From assembly GCA_945906105.1 (NCBI GenBank), contig CAMDQO010000001.1:124001-188000 (forward strand): a DNA stretch of 64,000 bases. Direction: 5' to 3'. A model generated the notes under the pieces. It made no database searches. It was not told the origin of the DNA and saw nothing but the letters and a program-made list of their open reading frames with translations. A program made the position numbers and the translations under genes. This DNA is from Novosphingobium sp. Chol11. Lineage in GTDB: Bacteria > Pseudomonadota > Alphaproteobacteria > Sphingomonadales > Sphingomonadaceae. Positions 37,735-46,006 of the stretch are shown one piece after another (within the stretch, counting starts at the first letter, position 1; each line of letters begins with the position of its first letter).

Positions 37735-38172
37735 CTATTTCACCGTCTTGAGGAAATCGATCACCGCCTTGCGCTTGGCGGGGTCCGTCATCCCGGCGTA
37801 AGTCATCTTGGTGCCGGGGACGTCCTTCATCGGGGCGGTGAGATAGGTGTCGAGCGTGGCTTCGTCCCAGGTCTTGCCGGCGGCTTTCATCGCTTCGGAA
37901 TAGGCATAGCCTTCCACGCTTGCTGATTTCTTGCCGAACACACCAAACAGGCTTGGGCCGACGGCGTTTACGCCAGGCTTGATCGTGTGGCAGGTGGCGC
38001 ATTGGCCCCATTCTATGGGTGCGCTGGCGAGGCTGGGGCCGGTTGGTGAGGTTTCGGCCACTGGAGCCGCCGCATCCCCGCTTGACGTGTCCTTGGCAGT
38101 TTCAGAACCGCTACCACAAGCTGACAGAGCCAGCGTGGAGGTGAGGGCCAAGGCCACAGCATAACGGCGCAT
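37735..38172 (-). CDS. Class I cytochrome c lipoprotein
   Basis: Single-haem c-type cytochrome of 145 residues, membrane-anchored by lipid. The start at 38172 (MRRYAVALAL) has AAGGAA about seven bases upstream; longer frames reach 38241 but lack one. The signal sequence ends in the lipobox LSAC (Cys19), followed by a Ser/Ala-rich spacer. The haem site is CATCH (Cys58, Cys61, His62), and TKMTYAGM (Met123 or Met128) supplies the distal ligand. It resembles cytochrome c2-type electron carriers with the C-terminal KRKAVIDFLKT helix. Confidence 0.9.
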   Translation of the reverse strand: MRRYAVALALTSTLALSACGSGSETAKDTSSGDAAAPVAETSPTGPSLASAPIEWGQCATCHTIKPGVNAVGPSLFGVFGKKSASVEGYAYSEAMKAAGKTWDEATLDTYLTAPMKDVPGTKMTYAGMTDPAKRKAVIDFLKTVK

Positions 38173-38240
38173 TCGATATTCCTTCATCCAAGACTGCACC
38201 GCGTTTTGATCGCCGTGCATAAAAATCAGAGCCACATGCA

Positions 38241-38355
38241 TCCTCCCCTGGAAGGGAAGGTGGCAGCCCGCTTAGGCTGACGGAGGGGTGTCCACGCCAG
38301 CGTTGTCACCGCTCCGCCTCCGCTTCGCTCCGGCACCTCCCCTTCCAGGGGAGGA
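38241..38355. repeat. Inverted-repeat element of REP/MITE type
   Basis: Arms TCCTCCCCTGGAAGGGAAGG.. (38241-38262) and ..CCCCTTCCAGGGGAGGA (38334-38355) are reverse complements with one mismatch over 22 bases. The inside holds CGGAGGGGTGTCC and CGCTTCGCTCCGGCA. Such elements with these ends are scattered between genes in sphingomonad genomes as far as I recall. It lies in the gap between the divergent cytochrome and MATE genes. Confidence 0.75.
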
Positions 38356-38494
38356 TCGAAGTGATTTACAGATCCAGCCGCCAACTCTAGCCTTCGAGCC
38401 CCGAAATCGTCAACGCCCGTGCGGACGATCCGACTCGCAAAAATCGCAAATCCGCTTCCGAAAATTGCAACCTTCGCCTATCCGGTGCGGCCCC

Positions 38495-39874
38495 ATGGCA
38501 CAAGCAACCTCCTCTTCCCCCTGGCGCAGCGAAATGGGCGCAATGCTGTGGCTGGCCGCGCCGCTGGCTGCTGCCAACCTGCTGCAAATGGCGGTCTATG
38601 CGGTGGACGTGATCTTCGTCGCGCGGCTGGGGCAGATACCGCTGGCCGCCGCCAGCCTGTCAACAACGCTGTTTGGCCTGATGATGTGGTGCTTTTCAGC
38701 GCTGACCGGCGCGGTAGCCCCGCTGATCGCCGCCGAACTGGGCCGGGGGCGACATGCGGTGCGCGAAGTGCGTCGCTCAGTGCGCATGGCACTGTGGCTT
38801 ACCGTTCTGTGCGGTGTCTTTGGCATGGTGGTGTGCCGTTTTGGCGAAGAGATCATGCTGGCCACCGGACAAGATCCGGCCGTCGCCGCGCCCGCCGGTG
38901 CTTTCCTCGCATTGCTTAGCTGGTCAATGATCCCGCAGATCGCCTGCAATGTGCTGCGGACGTTCGTCGCGGCGCTGGGCCGACCGATGTTTGCCATGGC
39001 GATCACTGCCTTGGCGATTGCGGTCAATGCCCTGGGCAATTACGCCTTCGTTTTCGGCCATTTCGGCGCGCCTGCACTGGGCCTTCAGGGATCGGCGATT
39101 TCGACGATCCTCACTGCGCTGGTCACGCTCGCGGCCTATCTTCTTGCCATCCGTTCTGATCGCAAGCTGCGCCGTTACCATATTCTCGGGCGCTGGTGGC
39201 GCAGCGAATGGTCGCGGTTTCGTGAGATATTGGCCATCGGCTTGCCGATTGCCGCCATCGTTATCGCTGAAGGAGGCCTGTTCAGTTCGGCCGCTTTCCT
39301 GATGGGGCTGATCGGCCCGGCGCAGCTTGCGGGCCATGCCGTGGCGTTGCAAATCGCCGCCTTCGCTTTTCAGGTGCCATTTGGCGTCGGACAAGCGGCG
39401 ACGATCCGCGTCGGCTTTCATTTCGGCGCAGGCGATCATCAGGCGGCAGGCCGCGCTGGCTGGTCGGGGCTGATCGTCGCTTTTCTGTTCGCCTTTGTCG
39501 CTGCCGCCGCGATGGTCGCATTCCCGCGCACCATCCTTTCGGCCTATGTCGACGTGGATGCCCCCGCCAATGCCGCGATGCTGGGTTTTGCCGTGCAATA
39601 TCTGGTCATCGCCGCCGCCTTCCAGTTGTTCGACGGCACACAAGCCGCTGCCGCCGGGGCGCTTCGGGGATTGCAGGATACCCGCGTACCGATGGCGCTG
39701 GCGCTGTTCGGCTACTGGATCGCGGGCTTTGGTACCGCCGTGGTGCTGGGTTTCGCGACCCCGCTTTCGGGTGTTGGCGTGTGGATTGGCCTCGCGATGG
39801 GGCTGGTCGTGGTCTCGGTGCTGCTGTTATGGCGATGGAACCGGCGTGAGGTTCTGGGGCTGCTGCGCAGCTGA
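38495..39874 (+). CDS. MATE family efflux transporter
   Basis: Multidrug and toxin extrusion antiporter of 459 residues with twelve hydrophobic segments. The ATG at 38495 (MAQATSSSPWRSE) gives the usual length; the open frame extends upstream to 38288 but without features. Seen: MLWLAAPLAAANLLQMAVYAVD at helix 1 and VARLGQIPLAAASL after it. A second half begins near residue 240 with similar helices (EILAIGLPIAAIVIAEGGLF), reflecting the two-fold repeat of the family. Substrates cannot be predicted. It is divergent from the cytochrome gene. Confidence 0.9.
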   Translation: MAQATSSSPWRSEMGAMLWLAAPLAAANLLQMAVYAVDVIFVARLGQIPLAAASLSTTLFGLMMWCFSALTGAVAPLIAAELGRGRHAVREVRRSVRMALWLTVLCGVFGMVVCRFGEEIMLATGQDPAVAAPAGAFLALLSWSMIPQIACNVLRTFVAALGRPMFAMAITALAIAVNALGNYAFVFGHFGAPALGLQGSAISTILTALVTLAAYLLAIRSDRKLRRYHILGRWWRSEWSRFREILAIGLPIAAIVIAEGGLFSSAAFLMGLIGPAQLAGHAVALQIAAFAFQVPFGVGQAATIRVGFHFGAGDHQAAGRAGWSGLIVAFLFAFVAAAAMVAFPRTILSAYVDVDAPANAAMLGFAVQYLVIAAAFQLFDGTQAAAAGALRGLQDTRVPMALALFGYWIAGFGTAVVLGFATPLSGVGVWIGLAMGLVVVSVLLLWRWNRREVLGLLRS

Positions 39875-39913
39875 GCGATTCAATTTGCGGGAAATTTTTC
39901 CGTCAGACTCTCC

Positions 39914-39941
39914 TTGACCTCGCCCCCGCCCCTACCCATAT
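39914..39941 (+). promoter_or_regulatory. Probable heat-shock (RpoH-type) promoter of groES-groEL
   Basis: CTTGACC at 39913-39919 and CCCATAT at about 39935-39941 are spaced as in alphaproteobacterial RpoH promoters. It lies just upstream of the CIRCE element. Assignment is by similarity to the consensus and position. Confidence 0.55.
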
Positions 39942-39950
39942 GCGCCTCGC

Positions 39951-39975
39951 TGGCACTCTCGTCATGAGAGTGCCA
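39951..39975 (+). promoter_or_regulatory. CIRCE operator (HrcA binding site)
   Basis: TGGCACTC, nine bases, then GAGTGCCA: the classical CIRCE inverted repeat with only the outermost bases differing from TTAGCACTC/GAGTGCTAA. It stands 33 bases before groES. HrcA is known to repress groE operons through this site. Confidence 0.93.
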
Positions 39976-40008
39976 ATCGCACATTCACCATTGTGAGAGG
40001 GTATCCAC

Positions 40009-40296
40009 ATGAGTTTCCGTCCGTTGCACGATCGCGTGCTCGTTCGCCGCATTGAAGCTGAAGAAAAGACTGCTGGCGGCATCATCATCCCCGACAGCGC
40101 CAAGGAAAAGCCCGCTGAAGGCGAAGTTGTTTCTGTCGGCACCGGCGCCCGCGCCGAAAACGGCACAATCACCCCGATGGACGTCAAGGCTGGCGATCGC
40201 GTGCTGTTCGGCAAGTGGTCCGGCACCGAGGTCAAGGTCGACGGTGAAGAACTGCTGATCATGAAGGAATCGGATATTCTGGGCGTTATCGCCTGA
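40009..40296 (+). CDS. groES: Co-chaperonin GroES
   Basis: Heptameric lid of the GroEL chamber (95 residues). It has the start [20 protein letters not shown], the mobile loop region [16 protein letters not shown] (about 20-35), and the end [24 protein letters not shown] precedes the start codon. groEL follows after 44 bases. Control by CIRCE and probably RpoH. Confidence 0.98.
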   Translation: MSFRPLHDRVLVRRIEAEEKTAGGIIIPDSAKEKPAEGEVVSVGTGARAENGTITPMDVKAGDRVLFGKWSGTEVKVDGEELLIMKESDILGVIA

Positions 40297-40322
40297 TTGT
40301 CTGTTCTTTAGCTAATATCTGA

Positions 40323-41987
<1,665 letters not shown>

Positions 41988-42022
41988 GCTCAAGTCACTC
42001 GATCGAGCCATACAGGCACACC

Positions 42023-42060
42023 AAAAAGGGCCGGGGGAGCAATCCTCCGGCCCTTTTTTT
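42023..42060 (+). terminator. Rho-independent terminator after groEL
   Basis: A5GGGCCGG-type left arm (42023-42038) pairs with TCCTCCGGCCC and T7 (42043-42060), with a GCAA loop. It is nearly the same in sequence as the terminator after the adhesin gene at 43907. Confidence 0.92.
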
Positions 42061-42179
42061 AATGCCTGCCAAAAAAATGTGCGGCGCGTTGAACCTTTCG
42101 GTCTCCCAGCACGACCTTGCTCCAGTTGCCATGCTTTGGCGATCAGTTCGGGCGCACATTCGGGCAGGGAGTTACCATC

Positions 42180-43877
42180 ATGAAGGCATTTGGAATTGGC
42201 GGCAAACGGGCCGCATTCGCCACCACCGCAACACTGGCAATGGCCGCAGGCCTGCTCACCATTCCGAACGAGGCAAGGGCGGAACTCTGCTATCTGCTTA
42301 AGTCAGATGGAGTTAATCCAAGCGGCTCATTCAACGAAACCGACAATGGCAGCACGATTTTCCCCGGCAGTGGTGTGCCGTCAATGCCATCGAACCTCGT
42401 CTGCGGTGCAGGTGCCTCAACAACCGGAACCAATTCCACAGCAATTGGCAGCAATTCAACCGCCGGGCAAAACAGCACTGCGGTTGGCCAGGGCGCTTCG
42501 GCAACTGGTAATGGCTCAGTAGCACTTGGCCATGGCAGCAGCGACGGCGGGGTTGCCAATGTCGTCTCGGTGGGCGCAGTTGGCACCGAACGCCGCATCA
42601 TCAATGTCGCACCCGGAACGGGCGGAACCGATGCCGTGAACCTCGATCAGCTCAATGCCGTTTCGGCGACCGCCAGCACGGCCCTGTCAACCGCGACGAC
42701 CGCGAACACGAATGCCACAACCGCACTGACCGATGCTGAGACAGCGCTTTCGACTGCAAATACAGCCGTATCCAACGCCGCTACAGCGCAAGGTACGGCC
42801 AATACCGCTCTCGCCAACGCGGCAACGGCTCAGGGAACGGCAAATACAGCCGTATCCAGTGCCGCTACAGCGCAAGGCACGGCCAATACCGCACTCGCCA
42901 ATGCGGCAACGGCTCAAGGAACCGCAAACACGGCCCTCACCAATGCGGCAACCGCACAGGGAACGGCAAATACGGCCATAACCAATGCGGCGACCGCTCA
43001 AAGCACGGCCAACACCGCACTGACCAACGCTGCCTCTGCGCAGACGACTGCCAATACGGCGCTGGCCCGGACAACTTATGTTGCGGTCAGCGGCACCGGG
43101 GCCTTGCCGGTTGTTTCGGGGACCGGCGCGGTCGCCATCGGCATCGGCCAGACGGCCAATGGCAACGGCGCGGTGGCCATTGGCGATCCCAATACCGCGA
43201 CCGGCACGGGTGCCGTGGCTATCGGAGCCGATAATACCGCATCAGGAACAGGTGCTGTCGCTATCGGTAACAACAACGTGGCGGGTGCGAACGGTGCTGT
43301 TGCCTTGGGTAACGGCGCGAACGCCAGTCAAACCAATGCCGTCGCCTTGGGCTCTGGCGCGGCCACGACCAGAGCGGGGCAGGTGGCGCTGGGTGGAAGC
43401 GGTTCTTCTGTGCGCATTGGCGATATTGCCGCCTCGACCGCCGTCCAATCGGGCGCGACCGATATCATGACTGTCGATGCCAGTGGCACTCTGGGCCGCG
43501 ACGCCACGATCCGGCCAGCGATCTCAAGCCTGACCACGACATCGGCCAACCACACCTCTTCGATTGCCTCGTTGCAGACGCTAACCTCAAATCAGACGGC
43601 GCAGATCAACAGCCTGTTCAATCTGACCACTGCCAACCAGAAGGAAAGTCGGCGCGGGATCGCCGCTGCAGTCGCCATGGCTGACGCACCCTTTCCTTCG
43701 GCTCCGGGCAAGACAAGCTACGCGGCAAACGGCGCTGTCTATCGCGGACAGGTCGCCTTCAGTGTGGCACTTACCCACCGGCTCAATACGGATAATCCAT
43801 TCGCTTTCACCATGGGTGTTGCCCATGCAGGCGGATCGGATACGGCGGTAAAGGTTGGCGTGGCCGGCGAATTCTGA
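42180..43877 (+). CDS. YadA-like trimeric autotransporter adhesin
   Basis: Surface adhesin of 565 residues. The ATG at 42180 has AGGGAG eight bases upstream. A long signal peptide (to about residue 36) ends in NEARA. Head repeats of the YadA type follow (AIGSNSTAGQNSTAVGQG, GNGSVALGHGS) and a neck motif (VNLDQLNAV). The stalk is built of seven to eight 14-residue units of the form TANTALxNAATAQG. A second head block (GTGAVAIGADNTASGTGAVA) and a final YadA anchor domain (RRGIAAAVAMADAPFPSAPG, ending AVKVGVAGEF) complete it. The C-terminal Phe is the usual outer-membrane signal. Function in adhesion is by family. Confidence 0.92.
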   Translation: MKAFGIGGKRAAFATTATLAMAAGLLTIPNEARAELCYLLKSDGVNPSGSFNETDNGSTIFPGSGVPSMPSNLVCGAGASTTGTNSTAIGSNSTAGQNSTAVGQGASATGNGSVALGHGSSDGGVANVVSVGAVGTERRIINVAPGTGGTDAVNLDQLNAVSATASTALSTATTANTNATTALTDAETALSTANTAVSNAATAQGTANTALANAATAQGTANTAVSSAATAQGTANTALANAATAQGTANTALTNAATAQGTANTAITNAATAQSTANTALTNAASAQTTANTALARTTYVAVSGTGALPVVSGTGAVAIGIGQTANGNGAVAIGDPNTATGTGAVAIGADNTASGTGAVAIGNNNVAGANGAVALGNGANASQTNAVALGSGAATTRAGQVALGGSGSSVRIGDIAASTAVQSGATDIMTVDASGTLGRDATIRPAISSLTTTSANHTSSIASLQTLTSNQTAQINSLFNLTTANQKESRRGIAAAVAMADAPFPSAPGKTSYAANGAVYRGQVAFSVALTHRLNTDNPFAFTMGVAHAGGSDTAVKVGVAGEF

Positions 43878-43906
43878 GCATACCGGGTTACAGAGGCCCG
43901 AAGCGG

Positions 43907-43938
43907 GGGCCGGGGGAGCGATCCCTCGGCCCTTTTTT
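43907..43938 (+). terminator. Rho-independent terminator after the adhesin gene
   Basis: GGGCCGGGGGA pairs with TCCCTCGGCCC (43922-43932) around a GCGA loop, followed by six T. Confidence 0.92.
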
Positions 43939-44083
43939 GCCCTAATTGGCAGAATTCTGCCTTAATTCGAGGTCACTACGCATTTGCCCGCTGCTGGGCA
44001 CCGCTTCGTCGCGCGGCGGTTGAGCAATAATCGTGATCGATACAGTATTTGTAAACCGGCGTGAGGGTAGATTACCTATTGTG

Positions 44084-45220
44084 ATGAACCGAGTGATTCC
44101 CCGAGTTGCGCTGATGCTGGCAGGAGCGGTGACGCTGGCCGGCGGCTTGGCAGGTGCTGCACATGCGTCCAACGCCGGGTCGCTCGAAGCCGAATTCGAC
44201 ACAGCTTTCATCAAGCAGTCGGTCGCGCCCACCAGACTTCCGCCCGCCACGCTTCCTGTGGTGCGCAGGGGCACCCCGGCAAACATCCCGCTCTTGGCGC
44301 TCACGCCGGTTCGCCCGAGCTACACTGCCTCCAGCTTTGCCGCCCCAAATTATGCCCCCCCAGTCTATGCCACGCCTCTCGAAGCTTCGATCGCTTCGCT
44401 GGCCGATGGTTCGCAAGGGCGGATCGGAGTTGCCGCGATTGATCTAGCCAGCGGGCGGACTGTTGCTGTGCTTGGCGATCAGGCATTTCCCATGGCCAGC
44501 ACCAGCAAGATTGCGATTGTCGCCACTTACCTCGCCGGCGTTGATACCGGGCGCTACACGCTGGCCGATCAATATCCGATGATGATGCCGGTGGCTTCCA
44601 AGAAGTTCTCCAGCCTGACCGCGCCGGTGCGCGCGGGTCAGATGCGCAGCGCGCTGGATCTGATCGAACTGACCATTACCCGCAGCGATAATCACGCCAC
44701 CGATGCGCTGCTGGCTGCGGTTGGTGGCCCTCAGGTGGTGACGCGCTGGGTGCAATCGAATACCGGCATCACCGAATTCCGCCTCGACCGCACCATCGCC
44801 ACCTTGGTGCGCGATGATGGCGCGATCAACCCGGCGGTCAATATCGACAAGCGTGACAGCGTTACTCCGCTCGCGATGGTTCGCCTGCTTTCGGGCATCT
44901 ATCGCGGCCAGTGGCTCAGCCCGGCGAGCAGTGAGGTGCTGATGGGCGCGATGAGCCGGACGGTGACCGGCAAAACCCGCATTCGCGGACTTCTACCCGA
45001 AGGCACCCAGGTGGCCCACAAGACCGGCACTCTGGCCAATACGGCCAGCGATGTCGGCTTCATTCGCACCCCCGATGGCCGCGAACTGGCGGTGGCGATC
45101 TATGTTACCGGGCAGGGCGGCAAGGCAGAGCGCAATGCGCGCATCGCCTCGCTCGCGCGGGCGATCTATGATGGCTATCTGGCCGAAGCATCAAGCCAGC
45201 GCCGCGCCGCGCCGCGCTGA
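44084..45220 (+). CDS. Exported class A beta-lactamase-fold serine hydrolase lacking the Glu166 equivalent
   Basis: A 378-residue protein with a signal peptide (RVALMLAGAVTLAGGLAGAAHA), a Pro/Ala-rich linker to about residue 100, and a class A beta-lactamase domain. Active-site motifs SxxK (Ser139-Lys142), SDN (201-203) and KTG (HKTGTLA) are present. The omega loop, which in class A enzymes reads RxEPxLN with the deacylating Glu166, here reads LDRTIATLV (234-242). That puts Ile238 at the Glu166 position and Val242 at Asn170. Acylation by beta-lactams is possible but hydrolysis should be poor. It may be a penicillin-binding or peptidase-type enzyme. A GTG start one codon upstream is an alternative. 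Confidence 0.85.
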   Translation: MNRVIPRVALMLAGAVTLAGGLAGAAHASNAGSLEAEFDTAFIKQSVAPTRLPPATLPVVRRGTPANIPLLALTPVRPSYTASSFAAPNYAPPVYATPLEASIASLADGSQGRIGVAAIDLASGRTVAVLGDQAFPMASTSKIAIVATYLAGVDTGRYTLADQYPMMMPVASKKFSSLTAPVRAGQMRSALDLIELTITRSDNHATDALLAAVGGPQVVTRWVQSNTGITEFRLDRTIATLVRDDGAINPAVNIDKRDSVTPLAMVRLLSGIYRGQWLSPASSEVLMGAMSRTVTGKTRIRGLLPEGTQVAHKTGTLANTASDVGFIRTPDGRELAVAIYVTGQGGKAERNARIASLARAIYDGYLAEASSQRRAAPR

Positions 45221-45284
45221 ACTGAGCCGCAATTCCCGCTGCGTTTTGCTTAGAATTTTTCCGTTTTACATTGAGCCACAAAAG

Positions 45285-45318
45285 CCGTTCGTCCTTCGAC
45301 TTCGCTCGGGACGAACGG
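45285..45318. repeat. Short palindromic hairpin repeat
   Basis: CCGTTCGTCC and GGACGAACGG are perfect arms around TTCGACTTCGCTCG. This unit closely resembles REP-like hairpins that are common between genes of sphingomonads. It stands 65 bases after the hydrolase stop and may act as its 3' end. Confidence 0.7.
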
Positions 45319-45438
45319 GCCCTGGTTGATTCAATTCAATGCAGAACGACTCTAGGGTTGCATTTCCCGATACGACGAAGCCGAACGGCCTGTAGCGTAG
45401 GGGTGTGGCCTTCACTGAAATCACGCAAACAAAGAAAA

Positions 45439-45466
45439 GGCGCGCGAAGGTTGCCCTTCACGCGCC
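45439..45466 (-). terminator. Rho-independent terminator for the Thr-rich lipoprotein gene
   Basis: On the - strand, GGGCGCG-GAAGG pairs with CCTTC-CGCGCC with one mismatch, followed by TTTTCTTTG. It lies 42 bases after the stop codon. Confidence 0.85.
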
Positions 45467-45507
45467 CAATTCTTTGCCAGAAGGCGTATCTTGCCGTTAG
45501 GCGAAGA

Positions 45508-45714
45508 TTACATCTTCGGTGCTTCGGTCGCAGCAGTGGTAGCTTCGGTCGTGGTGGTGGTGGCAGCAGTCGTGGCACCAGCAGCGTCGGTCGAAGTCGT
45601 GGTTGCTTCGGTTGTTGCTTCGGTTGTTGCTTCGGTGGTGGCTTCACCGCCCTTGCAAGCCGAGAGAGAAAGGATGCCGGCAGTCGCAGCAGCGACGAGA
45701 ACGAACTTGCGCAT
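45508..45714 (-). CDS. Small Thr/Ala/Glu-repeat lipoprotein
   Basis: A 68-residue lipoprotein precursor. The signal sequence MRKFVLVAAATAGILSLSAC ends in a lipobox with Cys20. The mature part is only 49 residues and is almost entirely Thr, Ala and Glu, with ATTE repeats encoded by imperfect 12-base repeats. It has no fold-like pattern and would be a flexible, acidic surface or periplasmic tether. It has its own terminator, which supports it as a real gene. No family is recognised. Confidence 0.78.
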   Translation of the reverse strand: MRKFVLVAAATAGILSLSACKGGEATTEATTEATTEATTTSTDAAGATTAATTTTTEATTAATEAPKM

Positions 45715-46006
45715 GAATGTAATCCTTGAACAGCGAGTGGACCCCGTTCGGTTCGATGCGCAGGGGCATCGGGGGCCGACCGGAAAGCCTACCTATGCGG
45801 TAGACTTCACGCGCCAAATAATAGGCTTGCGCGATGGATGCAAGCGCTAGTCGCTGTTCTGTGTGACGCAGTAATCGAAAATGGCGGTTTTCCGCCGATT
45901 TTTATTCACTATCATGTAAATGTGGCAATGTGATGGCCACGATTTGGCCCTGAAAAACTGTTTTCAGCGTCTGGCGCCAAGCGCTGATGCTGCTAGATTC
46001 GCGCTT

